Shown: positions 48,806 to 60,177, counted from the stretch's first letter. The stretch is DNA of 64,000 bases from Glebionis coronaria (GCA_025667525.1 CM046876.1:532382038-532446037); one strand, 5' to 3'. The notes: a model not told the origin generated them from the sequence alone. Numbers and translations are program-made.

Positions 48806-48956
48806 AATTAATTGATGTTAAATGAAGGATGAGTGAAACCTTAGTCTTGGAATCAATTAATTTGAGTGATTGAAGCTTTTTGAAAGATCAACAATGGTGG
48901 TTTGAAGAAAACCCGTCGCCTATGGAGAAGAAAGGGTGTGGGTTTTTTGAAAAAAT

Positions 48957-49060
48957 GATTTTTTAATAAAACCCTGATTATTTTAGTCACTAGTGGCCTG
49001 TGGTTCGATATTGATTAGGAACCGCGGGTTTGAGCCGTGACAATTAAAGAACCGCCGGAA
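48957..49060 (-). promoter_or_regulatory. Internal GGTTCC palindrome plus TATA-like box (element A)
   Basis: GTGGTTCGATATTGATTAGG with AACCGC (49000-49025) and a second half-site GAACCGCC near 49048. GGTTTTATTAAAAAA on the minus strand (48957-48972) follows, then a leader-like, pyrimidine-rich stretch before the proposed intron. Confidence 0.4.
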
Positions 49061-49535
49061 GTGGACAAGTTTAAACCAAGAAAATGAAGAAAATTTTCAA
49101 AATCAAGTTTTTCTAAAATACTTAAAACATATATCAAGCCTTTTGGAAATCGTTGGACCACTTCAATACTAGGTAACAATGCCTTTAATGAAGGATTACG
49201 AGTTAAATCGAGACCGAAAAAGACCGATACGGAAAAACGACTTCTCGTAAGAAAAGATAAAGAGGAGAGAAACCAAGAGGAGTGAATCAAGGCTAAGTTC
49301 AATGCTCAAGAGATGAGTGACAATCTTCAAGTAGTAGAAACGAAGAGCTTGTGTCATTATAGTAGTTTAAGACGTGCCTTTTCGGCGAAAGTCTAAACGA
49401 CTTTGGTAATGAACCATACCAAGCAATTTTGTTATAAAGAGTAAGATCACTTTCAAGTAATTGTCTTAAACTTTTACAAAATATGAGCAAGAGTATAGAT
49501 TCACTTTCTCTCCCACGTGATCGGACAAATATCAT
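49015..49535 (-). other. Unrecognised open stretches in element A
   Basis: Two short minus-strand ORFs (49535-49299 and 49302-49015) in neighbouring frames. They are Leu/Ser-rich with no recognised motif, in the place where gag would be in element E. Probably not genes. Confidence 0.2.
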
Positions 49536-50370
49536 TGCTTAGGATTACAATGACAATGTCCTTGAAATATTTCAATTCCAAATATGTAATATCATAACTA
49601 CAACTTATGAAGTAGTTTGGTATCTCAAAGTATTAATCAATCATCTTAGAGATTAGCTCAATTGCACATATTACACATGATATAGGGCCTACTAACTATA
49701 TAAGTTGTAAACCATAAAAATCATGCTTGATACTTTAAGCTACTACTAACTCACACACCAACACTAAGTGATTCAAGTATCCAACACCATAAAGTTTTGA
49801 GAGGGTGAAAGAATAGAATCACATACCACAAACAAATGTCAAGGCAGAGATGCTAACAACAATCACATAGTAAAATAATGATCAAATAAATGACCAATAA
49901 GGCGTGAGGAAGGACGAAAATGTAACTTAGCCGCAAAGTGCATCCCAAGTATTTCAAAGACCAATGCTACACCCAAATTTGACTAAAGTGAATACTAAGT
50001 CTTCAAGGACTAGTATCACTTACACCAATATTTATATCATCATCCTTAGATGTTGAAGATCAAAAGAAGATTAATCTTATACAAGTGCAAGTAGCTCAAT
50101 CCACAATCAAGTTAATGATTAGTCTTCACGAGTACCTACACAAAGAAAGATACAAACTAGTAGATACATTTCAAGAGTAAATCTAAAATGTATATATGCT
50201 ACTAAACAAGATATGATGCTAGATTACCAATTAAAAGGTCTATTTATATTTAAAAAAATAGTTTTGACCAAAGAGAAACTTTAGTACAACGAACCCTTCT
50301 AATTTGAGGAGACAATGGATCGATCCAAGTTTTCAAGCACAATATACTTCAAAGACCTTGAGTGACCATC
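49536..50370 (-). other. Element A leader, non-coding
   Basis: The first 60-70 bases after the PBS (to about 50300) match element E's leader, including AAGTATATTGT and AACTTGGATCGATC just where E's gag begins. Beyond that the two diverge and no gag is present. The remainder is AT-rich without ORFs. Confidence 0.65.
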
Positions 50371-50382
50371 GCTCTGATACCA
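50371..50382 (-). other. Element A primer-binding site
   Basis: Complement of TGGTATCAGAGC, two bases from the LTR. Confidence 0.9.
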
Positions 50383-50384
50383 AT

Positions 50385-52038
50385 TGTAGAAACTAGAATG
50401 GGGGTTGAATAGTTTCTATTGATTATGGGCCTAATTAAAATTCTTTCAATTAGGTTTGTCCCAAAATTACCTTTTACTTGAAAACTAGTTTCATAGTTGT
50501 TAGGTTCAATTCTAGTGCATTAACAATATCTTGTGACAATGAAATGTAAAGTAAGAATGAAAGCATAAGTAGAGAGTAAGGAAAGAAGAAAACTAAAGTA
50601 CGACATCAAGATTTATAGTGGTTCGGCAATGAAGCTCTATCCTCGTTCCTAATCCACTCCTCAAGTACACCTTACTCGAGATTTCCACTATATCCACAAG
50701 CTCCCTCTTGGCGGAGAAAACCTTACAATGTCGCTTGCATTATTTTATGAAACTAAGCTAAATGTCGAGACCTAACCTTAGCTAGGACCAATCTACACAC
50801 GTCGCCTACTTCACCATTTTCCGAAACAAGGCTAGATGTCTAGTTCTAATCAAAATCTAGAACCAATCTTCGTCGCCCATCTTATTTTCCGACACAAGGC
50901 TAGATGTCGAGTTATAATCCAAAGCTAGAACCAATCTTCGGAACTCTTCACTTTGAAGCTTAGTGAGAACTCACAAGACACATACACACACCACTTTATA
51001 GTTTAGTGAGAACTAACACACAAGACTTATTACAACTCAATAAGACATATCCAAGTATACACATGTAACTTGGATCCACACAAGACAAATCCAAGTGTAC
51101 ACATATACAATGGATTTACACAAGACTAATCCAAGTATCCAAAAATATACTGGATTGACACAACACTAATCCAAGTATACACAAATACATTGGATCTACA
51201 TAAGACTAATCCAAGTATCCACAAATACATTGGATTAACGCAAACACTAATCCAAGTATACACAAATACATTGGATCTACACAAGACTCAAATATAAAAT
51301 GATGAACATGACTAGATCTAAGGAAGCGTGATCTTAATCAAGGCTTCATCTTTAATCACATCATAAATATGTGAGTGATCTTCTCTTTGGACAAGTAAAG
51401 AAGAGGATCAAGAGGATAATCATAAGTAAACATACTTAAAACATTAAGTGATCATTTACTAATGATTAGGATATATAAAATAGAAAAGAGGCAGAAAGAA
51501 TGTCCAAAAAGGTTTCTGGAAAATGGCGATTTTATCCACTATTTGTAGGAGACAAATACCAACGGCTCTCTGCTTGCGGTTCCTTAATTTTCACGTGTTT
51601 CCTTATCAATGAAGAACTGCATGCCTATTTGGGAAATCGTCCAGAGTAGACTACGCTCCTTTTTGTCTTTTAGTGGGGAAATGTTATCTAAGGTAATATT
51701 TACCTTCAAAGGATATTCCTATGGCATTTGGAATATGCCATATTTAAATTTTCATTTTCCATTTTAATAAAACATTTTCTTAAAAATAAAGTTTATTAAA
51801 ATATTTTGTCACATTTGTCAAAATATAGGTTTTGAGGTTCATCATTTCTGTGATCACTAAACATGATTAAGATATGTTTGTGTAAGATTTAAATGATTAT
51901 AACCTTGATGATAGTGTTTGTTGAATAATTCGTCTTACGATTGTCTTTGACGATAAATATCTTTATACTTTGTCGTGATCAAAACTAAGAAAGATTAGTT
52001 AACATTAATAATGTTTTTAGGCATTGCTTGCATTAACA
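50385..52038 (-). repeat. Element A LTR (right copy, 5' LTR)
   Basis: 1654 bp, TGTAGAAAC...CATTAACA. Holds the about 64-bp repeats (50746-50945), the 40-bp array (51050-51289) and a worn palindrome at 51575-51641. Confidence 0.92.
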
Positions 52039-52043
52039 ACCAA

Positions 52044-52841
52044 GATATGTCAATCATTGGGTGTTTGGAATACATAATAGAGTATCTTATGAAGAGAATT
52101 GTAAATTTGCAATAAGTGATAGATAAAAGTATTGGTCTGCTAACCCCAACTGCAACGGGTATTTTTAACTATATTAAGGCCTTTGCACATGATTACAATG
52201 TTCTTTATAATAGGGGGAATCATACCAGTGTAAGGGACCTAATGAACAGTGTGTTATGAAGCTCAACCTTAAGCAATGTGATTGTAAGGGATAGGAGTTA
52301 ACTGGCATACCATGTAGGCATGTTGTTGCAGCATTGAACAATAGGGCAACTCATGGAGAATATGTTGGGATACCAGAGAATGGGTGGCACCATGTTTTTG
52401 GTCGAAGACATGGAAGAAGACGTATCAATATAAGGTTGAACCTGTTAGTGGTTGCAGTTCCTGGCCAAGATGCAGGATCTCGAGTCTGTTACTATCTTCG
52501 CACCACCATGTTCCTATAGGTAGACCAAAGAAGAAGAGAATAATTTCAAAGGATGAAGCTGCTGAGGAGGCTATAAAGAAAATGGCTAAGACAGGAAAGA
52601 TGACTAGGCAAGGCATCCGGATGACTTGCAACAATAAGGACACAGTCATAATAAGAGAGGGTGTACTAGTAGAAGTTCAGGCCAAGGAGCAACAAAAAGT
52701 CAAAGAGCAAGCCAAGGAGTCCCAGATAGTCAGCCAATGACATCACAAACAACTCAACCATTATCAGGAACAACTCCACCTGGTAAGGGTCTAAGGAAGA
52801 AGAGACAAAGCAAGAAAGTGGATGGTGGTTTTGCAAAGTAA
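52044..52841 (+). pseudogene. MULE transposase, 3' part
   Basis: Resumes the transposase in the same codon frame after element A: DMSIIGCLEYIIEYLMKRI, then a SWIM-type zinc finger CDC...IPCRH (about 52275-52325) with the usual Trp between them changed to a stop, VGIPENGWHH, then after a one-base shift WKKTYQYKVEP, an AT-hook-like GRPKKKR (52515-52535) and a worn C-terminal zinc knuckle (CNNKDT..HNKRGC, split by a frameshift). It ends in a basic KGLRKKRQSKK tail at 52841. At least three stops and two shifts. Order and content match full plant MURA-type proteins. Confidence 0.85.
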
Positions 52842-53593
52842 ATGAAATACGGTTGGAGCTGTGAGTTTCCATAAGTGAATTTACACTAGTGAGAATTAAT
52901 AGGGCAAAATGTTCATAGTTTATCTATTTTATTAATATGTGTGTTTAAGGATAAAAATATAATTCTTGTACTTTTAAATAGTATATGTTGTAGACAGTAG
53001 AAATAATGGTTGTTTAGTGCCTGATTTAGAATAGTTGTTGTTTAATTCAGGGGTTTTATTGTACTTGTTTAATTTACTATGTACGTTCTTTTTTTATATT
53101 AGGCATACTATTGATTTTTTAAACTGATTCGTTCAAACCTTCCCTTATCAGATAGGATTTAGACTAACATTTTAGGCATAAGCTAGAGATACTGCCAACC
53201 AACCTTCCCTTATCAGATATGATTTAGACTAACATATAGTGCCAAACAACCAAAAAATACCCGTTTGATGACTAATTAAAGTCAAACCTGAAGACCTATT
53301 CCCAAACACCCCTTATGTTGACTAATTAAAGTTAAGATTGAATAGTTGTACCAAAACACACAAAAAAACAAGTTATCGACTCATTAAAGGCAAAGTTAAA
53401 TAACACTCTATATCCAAACATGCAACACAAATCACAATAATCAGCAACCACTAACAAACATTATAATGATTCACAAATCACTATTACGACATAACACAGA
53501 TTTTATTTAACATGAAAAAGGTCAATACAACCAGGGATAACCTTATTTCCTGAAACATGATATTAAGCACAAACTAAAAACTAGAAAAACTTG
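52842..53593. other. Non-coding interval between MULE gene and GRF gene
   Basis: AT-rich. Contains two near-copies of CCTTCCCTTATCAGATA(G/T)GATTTAGACTAACAT-like text (53138-53173 and 53203-53236). Likely 3' UTRs of the two convergent genes; nothing else seen. Confidence 0.5.
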
Positions 53594-53601
53594 TATGCAA
53601 G

Positions 53602-53947
53602 TAAGGATGAGCACGGTACCGGTCCCGTGCCAACCTGTCCCGAATTAGTGGTACTGATTATTTCCCGAGCATAAATTTATGGTACCGGTACCGTATCGAA
53701 CGGGATTCAGGTATCTGTACCAGTACGGTAATCGGTACCGGTACCGGGAAATCGGAATTTTCCCGTTCTTTTTCGGGAATTTTCCGATTTAGTACCGATC
53801 TCGTCCCGAATTAGTGGTCTCGATTTTTTTTCAACTTATTTCTTAGTCCTGGTACCGTACCGAACGGGATTCAGGTGTCGGGAATCGGTACGGCACTGGG
53901 AACGGTTCGGGTTCAATTCAGGATTCGGGTCGAAATGCTCATCCCTA
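53602..53947. mobile_element. 346-bp hAT-type MITE
   Basis: Terminal inverted repeats TAAGGATGAGCA and TGCTCATCCCTA and an exact 8-bp target duplication TATGCAAG (53594-53601 and 53948-53955), diagnostic of hAT elements. The interior is rich in GGTACCGGTACC and CGGGAATTTTCC-type self-complementary text. No coding capacity of its own; it inserted into the end of the GRF gene. Confidence 0.88.
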
Positions 53948-54273
53948 TATGCAAGGAACATAAAAATACCGGAAAAAAGAAGCATCTTCTTCAGTTTCTT
54001 CACAAGAGCTTCCTTCTCAGTCAACAACATCAGTTGTTCATTCAGATCTTCTTCGAACTCATTCCGGGCCCTCAAGAGCCCAGAAATCACATCAACTGCT
54101 CGGTAACACATTGGGGGGAAGGGGGGAGGGGGGGGGGGGGGGGGGGGGGGGGGTTCACTCCAACCAATAAAACCACAACCATGACAACAGTAGAACTGTC
54201 GCTCCGGATTCCTGTCAGTCAATGAAGTTTTGATTGTTGTGGCTTTGCCACATTCACCTATGATCAGTACCAT
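53836..54273 (-). CDS. GRF zinc-finger protein, C-terminus altered by MITE
   Basis: 145 aa. Residues 8-38 are a GRF-type zinc finger (ECGKATTIKTS, NPERQFYC, CGFIGW); GRF fingers bind single-stranded nucleic acid in several proteins. The first Cys of the CxCG pair is Gly and the GR signature reads ER, so it is worn. A polyproline run (about 41-52) comes from a poly-G tract at 54126-54153. Residues 56-95 look coiled-coil (ISGLLRARNEFEEDLNEQL), followed by a hydrophobic MLLFSGIFMFLAY segment like the membrane end of plant relatives. Residues from about 109 onward are encoded by the MITE; without it the frame would end three residues later. It converges with the MULE gene. Confidence 0.65.
   Translation of the reverse strand: MVLIIGECGKATTIKTSLTDRNPERQFYCCHGCGFIGWSEPPPPPPPPPPPFPPMCYRAVDVISGLLRARNEFEEDLNEQLMLLTEKEALVKKLKKMLLFSGIFMFLAYRDEHFDPNPELNPNRSQCRTDSRHLNPVRYGTRTKK
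54114..54153. repeat. Poly-G tract
   Basis: About 28 consecutive G preceded by GGGGGGAAGGGGGGA, inside the GRF reading frame. Length may be unreliable in any assembly. Confidence 0.9.
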
Positions 54274-54479
54274 GACTACATCAGTGATGTGTTAAAGAAG
54301 ATATAAAAAGGTTATGACTAAAGATGAATCTGTCGACGTACCTACATATGCAAGCTTCCAACCACACGTGTTAGTAATGACGGAAAATGGTTTTAGGGAC
54401 GAAAATTGCATAAAGGAAAGGTGAGGATGAGGTAGCGGAGTTGTTGCACGAAATGACGAATGTACCCTCACCTGCCAGG

Positions 54480-54583
54480 CACGTGTGTGAATTACCGGAG
54501 GAAAATGGCGAAAAGTAAAAAAACATTAACTCGGCAAATTTGCGAAATTCACAAAATACAAAAACGTAATTTGCAGTTTACCC
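54480..54583. other. Possible right terminus of the MULE
   Basis: The complement reads GGGTAAACTGCAAATTACG and continues AT-rich with TTTGTGAATTTCGCAAATTT. GGGTAAA(C/T)TGCA-type starts are common at plant MULE ends. The partner terminus would lie left of the window, so this cannot be confirmed here. Confidence 0.3.
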
Positions 54584-57530
54584 TTTTTAATAAAAGACAT
54601 TTTTCTAAGACAACAAAATGATAATAACAAAGGGAGTAGTGACATGAATTAGAAAATCTATGAAGTTTAGATTTGGTAACAGAAAAAGAAAAAAATGAAA
54701 AAAAAAAAAAAAAAAACAACGTGCGAGGGAATCAAAGTTGGGTGTGGGGCAACTCAGCCAGCATCGTCTTTGGCTCTATCACTCTATGCAATTATTCTCC
54801 TTTTTTAGATATTTAATGATAATGAAAACAAAATAAGCACCAACCATAGCAACTGTAATATGTCGATAGTCGATACCTCCTCGTTGGATATACAGAGTCC
54901 ATGCTTAGTGTTACTTATTCATTTCGCAACCTCTGTAGCAATTCTGTTTGATTTTAGTTATTTTAAATGTTAAACTCACTTAAACTAGTCAAATAAGTGC
55001 ATCCTAAGATTATTGTGTTTAGTAAAAAAAAATCATGCTCGCGCGTTACGACGAACTTATTTTTGTTCGTTTTCCCAAAATAACTGATAGTTGAATCATC
55101 GAGTATTAGTAAATGAGGACGTCCTCTTATTATTTTTAATTGGTATGAATAAAACTGCAATCAAGTTAAACTTTTATAAAATAATTTGAGTTTAAACTTG
55201 GCTTGATTAAGCTAAATTTTTATCAAGCTTAAGCCCAAAAAATAGTTTGAAACATATATCAAACTTAAGCTTAAGTTTTTTATAACTCGGCTCGAGCTCT
55301 TATCAAACTTTTTCAAAATTTATTAAAATGTGTTTTTATGATAAATTAATATAAACAACTTATGATTAATTTGAGTATTAACTTAATTATAAAGACTTAT
55401 TTCATAAAGAAATAATATATTTTAAACTTTTTTAACTTTGATTAAATTTATAATTTAGCTTATCGTAGCGTAAATAATTTTTTTTTTAAAATTTATTACA
55501 CTTACTTGGTACTTGGTGAAATATAATATCTATAAATATTTTTGTACTTTTTTTAATACGAAGGAGTAGTAATTGCCTTAGCAATCACATCACGCAATAA
55601 CTTTTGGAACCTTAATCACATTGGATCACAAAACGTATTTTGAAACCAAAATTGTACAATTATATTATTTTTGGTTTTATTAATGCTTAATGAATCGAAT
55701 TTGGTTTTGAGTTATGGTTTTTGTTTGTTTTACTTTAAAACAGTATGTTTTTATTGGTAAGTTTTTGTATAAAAAAATCAATTTTAAACACATTTAAGCT
55801 TTTCAAGCCAAAATCAAGATTTATCAAGCCAAACTCAAGCCTAAATTGTTAAAGGTTAACGAGCTACCAAGCTAAGCCCGAGTATACAATTGTTTTATCA
55901 AGTCAAACTCAAGCCCTATAAAGCTTGAGCTCGGCTTAACTCGATTGCTCCCATGGAAATGACTAGTTAAAAATTATTTTGTAATTTCTTCTTGCATCTT
56001 GCTAAAAACTTTTGTTTCTTAATGTACTTTTTAAAATAAGAAATGTTAGAATCATATAAATTTTACATTATAATATCCATACAATGATGTGTAAGAAGAC
56101 GATTTGTAATGAAACATAAATTTAATGGAATTGAAAAAAATTGGTTAAAATGTTTTATCATTGTGTGAATGTCTTTTTACAAAACTTATGTGATCTTATC
56201 ACTTGTCTTTTAAAATTATCATGTAGATTAAAGCCAAGGTGTTGAGAGTTTTTTAGATTAAAATTCAGTATCTTTTTATTAAATCGTATACGTGTCTTAA
56301 GCATATTAATATCGGGGTTGATAATTTAGAGGAGTTTATGTTGGTTTATTTTTCATTTAAAAAATTGATGCGAATTTATTAGATATTTGATAATAAAGTT
56401 TGTTAAAAAATTCGGGAAATAGTAAACTGCAACATTATTTATAAAATTATACGCATATATGAAGAATATCAATATTCGGTTTATTTTGTTCGTAATCCAA
56501 ACGCCTTTATGTCGGTATAGTTTTTATTTAAAAGGCAGATGCGCATGTATAAGATATTAGTTAGATTAAAAAATCGTAAATAGTTTAAACTTTTATCGAG
56601 ACTTAGGGTCTGTTTATTTAATTTTTTGATTAAGTTTTGTTTAACTAACAGATGATTTAATGTGGAGGACATCAGTTTTATCATTTATTATCTTAAATCA
56701 TTTCTTTTAATTTAGTAAAAAACAAACAATTTTTTATATAACTTAGTAAATTAAGTTTTATTATATTAAATCATTTAAATTCTTTTCAAACCCCGCTTTA
56801 AAAAAAACTATTCTCTCCGTCCCAAAATTATTGTCATCAGAAAAATATTACACAGTTTAAGAAAATTGTATTAATTACTGCTTTAAATTTTACAAAAGTA
56901 AAAAAAAAAAAATTATTTGACAATTATTTAATGCCTTCATAAAGTTTTGTTAATAACACTTTTAATTAAAAACACAATAGTAAATTTAAATAATTTCACC
57001 AACTATAAAAATGAACAATAATTTTGAGACAATCCGAAAAGAAAATATGAACAATAATTTTAAGACGAAGAAAATAGCTAACTTGACCAACCATAAAGTT
57101 CCGATTGAGATTAAAGGTTAAATGTAAGTCAAGTTAGTTACTTTCTTTCTTATGATTGATCATTTTAATTAGTAGTATATTTTTTTTGTTGCAGATTTTG
57201 ATTAGTAGTATAATTTTGATTAGTAGTATATGGTATACCTGATATCTAACTAAAAAGTAATAGTAAGATTAAGTTTGATCATGAAAGAAAAATAAGAATA
57301 TGTAAAATATCATTTATAATTTTATTATATTATAAACATTGATGTTGGTAATAATATGCAAAACACATACGATTACATTCCACCTAATATCTATATCCAA
57401 ACCGTTAGTGATTCTAGGTATCTAACCAAACGGCCCCTAATGTCTTTATTTTGAAATACATAAAAAAAAGTCTAAGAAAGTTTGATAATTAAAATATTTT
57501 AAATTAAATTTTATAAAAACATTCATTTAG
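54584..57530. other. AT-rich intergenic region
   Basis: No credible ORF or RNA gene. Contains an A-rich run at 54686-54716, a cluster of AAGCTTGAGC/AACTCAAGCC-like motifs (55190-55320 and 55795-55945), and many poly-T stretches. Confidence 0.6.
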
Positions 57531-57539
57531 AATTAACCA

Positions 57540-57865
57540 CCTATCTTTTTTTATAATAAACTTTTGTAATAACCTACTAAAAGGTCATTTTTATTTTTAA
57601 AATTAAAATATCTATTTTATCTAATTATTTTTTTTCATAATCTAATTTTATCATATTTTTTAATATCTTATTCTTTTTTTATTCGATATTTATTTTAATA
57701 TATTTTTAGTTTTTCTTATTTTTTAAAGGTTTATTTTATTTTGATTTATTTATTTTTACATTTTCAATATTTGAATACAAATTTAATTGACAAGAGTGGT
57801 AACATTTGTCACCTCAAAAATCGTCACTGAGTACCCGCTGTCGCATTGCGCGGGTACTATGCTAA
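57540..57865 (+). mobile_element. Helitron-like 3' end
   Basis: GTACCCGC (57831-57838) and GCGGGTAC (57850-57857) form a perfect 8-bp stem, followed by TATGCTAA and T. This fits the Helitron rule of a short hairpin before a CTRR end, here CTAA at 57862-57865. The 5' end (TC...) was not located. Confidence 0.5.
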
Positions 57866-57959
57866 TGATTTTATAAAGCATTTGAGTCCTGAAATTAACA
57901 GACTGAATTTTCAAACTTTTTTTATCTATCAAATAAAACAAGTTATTGATGTATTCCTT

Positions 57960-58262
57960 CCAATTATATAACATGACCTTTTGTAATAAATTTTTGTAAG
58001 AACTTATTAAAATAATATTTTTACTTTTTATTAAAATTTTATATATATTATTTTTATAATCGAATTTTATAATATTTTAATTCAATACTATTATTTATAT
58101 TTTTATTAACTTTTAGTTTTTTTTCTTTAATTTTAGTAGATTTATTTTAATTTGATATTTCACAACTTTAAGATTAATATGAATACTAACGAGTAAGAGT
58201 AACCATTGTTTGTCTTAAAAATTGTCATCGAATTTTTGCCGTCAGCATTATGCGGGTATTTA
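57960..58262 (+). repeat. Second, worn copy of the Helitron-like end
   Basis: Parallels 57540-57865: AAATTTTTGTAA start, AATCGAATTTTATAATATTTT, AACGAGTAAGAGTAACCATT, AAAATTGTCATCGAA, and GCCGTCAGCATTATGCGGGT. The stem is decayed. Confidence 0.5.
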
Positions 58263-60177
58263 TGTTATGTAATATGTATGATGGTTGCACCATGAGATGA
58301 ATAGCAGATTAGACATTGGTGTCACGTGAATTATAGTTTGTTAAATGGGTTGGAGGTCCACTTAATAGGTGGCCAAAAGCAGCCTAACACTAAAAGCCAT
58401 CAATTTTTGTTAGGTACCGTAACGCTCTATATCCACACAAATACTTTTAGCCCAAAAAAATTTATAAATCATACTTTTAGTACCTATGTATTTGTGTCTT
58501 ATATCCATATTTGCAATTTCTTTCTTTTTACGGGAAGAGGATTGATAACATGAAAAGTTTCTAGTTTCTCTAATACCCTCTGAATTTCAACACAAAAGAA
58601 AAGGATTAATACTTGATCGAAGTCAGAAGGGAACTAAAGAAAAAGAGATGTTAAGTGAGGAAACAAAGCTATAAGTTGTTATGAATCTTGAAAATCAATT
58701 CCAGAGATAAACTATACTCCCGATAAGAGGCGATTAAGTCAACTATCTTAAGAATGCGAAAGAACATAAGGGTGAGAAAAGTTTCATGGCGTTCTTCTAA
58801 AGCCACGTTGCTACTCAAAGATAACTAAAGAAATTAGCTGATGTATTATAGCTCATCCAGAAGAAACTTACTTGGGATAGACGATAAAAGAATAATCAAC
58901 AACTACATTAAGATTTGTAGAAAACAGTTCCAAATGCATAGCTGTCTCAACATTGAAAACAAAAAATAAGTCATATTTGCCCATCTTGCCTACAAAAAAC
59001 GTCAATTTATTAAACAGAAGTGGCTTCTTTATGAAAGAGATGCATCTATAGGGCCAAACATATATAGGTAGTGAAATCAGGACTTCAGTTTAAACTACTA
59101 TATGCTCTTAATTTTATATCATAATCAGCATTCAGAAAAAGATGTGTATGATCATAGAGTTTGGATACGGATCACGGGCATACCTACTAACTTCACCGCA
59201 AATCTCAAATAAGGCACATATAATTGAGCACAAGACAAACCTTTGAGGCAAGATTTTGAAAGGTTTCAATTTGAAACTACAGAAAATTGTCCCAATGTGA
59301 TTGAACTTTGCAAGAAAACTATGCTATGACAAAACTAAGGTATAAAAAGCCAATCTGGCCTTTAAACGGGATAAAACGAATGGTCCACCAGAAGCAAGAC
59401 AAACGTCACAAATTCTAAGCTTTCGAAGATAAAATTAAGCAAATGTAACAACACTAAGAATTGATACAATACTACTTCTTCAGTAAACCAGCTTAACAAA
59501 TAAGATTATCTCAGAGGCTAGGCTACTTCAGTTAAATGTTAAGGAGCATTAAACCTAGTCTTACCACTCAAATGTTACCTCAATAATTAGTCATTTAGAC
59601 CTGAGCTTGTGTCTTGTAAGTTGTAACACTATCTTAGGTGTTACACCTCTTTAAAACCACTCACATGCTGTTATATTAAACTGGTTGCATTTGATGCTCT
59701 TAAAGAAATTGTATACTTCAGAAGTTGTAAAACAGAAAAGCAATTTATCTGTTTTAGCTGAGACCAAACATTGATGTTTCCGGGATAATATGAAAATAGG
59801 GTAAACTAAAAGGACAAATCCGAGCGAAAGAACGAGCAATCAGAAACAGCCCCATAACTAAAAAACAAGATGGAACAAGCCAAACTAAGAACAAGAAAGA
59901 TGCACTAATGATTTACGGAGATGGTGAAGACCGCCTAACGAGTTATTTAAACGAGTACAAAACTATATCATGAACGCCTGAATTTCTAAAATATAAGGAC
60001 AAATGTGGTCAACAGAACAAATAGTTCGAAACAACCCTGTAACCTATTTTAACATCAAAGACGAGTGAAATAGGCAATTACATCAACAGCCTACATAGAC
60101 CTGATCCGGCGGAAAGTTTTCCGAAACCGAACTGAATGGAATTGTTACTTTCCAAAAAAGCTTTCCCTCAACAGTCA
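58263..60177. other. Intergenic region without recognised gene
   Basis: Short ORFs only, none with a recognised motif. Composition is less AT-biased than to the left and lacks obvious repeats. Confidence 0.5.

Larger units (their letters stand above)
825..52038 (-). mobile_element. Element A: gag-pol-less Sirevirus-like LTR retrotransposon, nested host
   Basis: The outer LTR element of the nest, 51.2 kb with its insertions and roughly 9.8 kb without them. The LTRs begin TGTAGAAAC and end CATTAACA on the plus strand. A 5-bp target duplication flanks it (ACCGA 820-824, ACCAA 52039-52043). The PBS at 50371-50382 and the C-rich PPT complement at 2464-2480 set the orientation to minus. Its own internal sequence is in three pieces: 2464-2587, 22552-23410 and 44828-50384. 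No protease, integrase, RT or RNase H motif is visible in about 6.5 kb, but there are several broken accessory ORFs. It shares ends and leader with element E, so it probably depends on such a partner for replication (inference). Confidence 0.88.

Noticed and set aside
57783..57974. 63-codon minus ORF over the Helitron-like end
   Set aside because: It overlaps a structural hairpin and AT-rich repeat; no conserved features.
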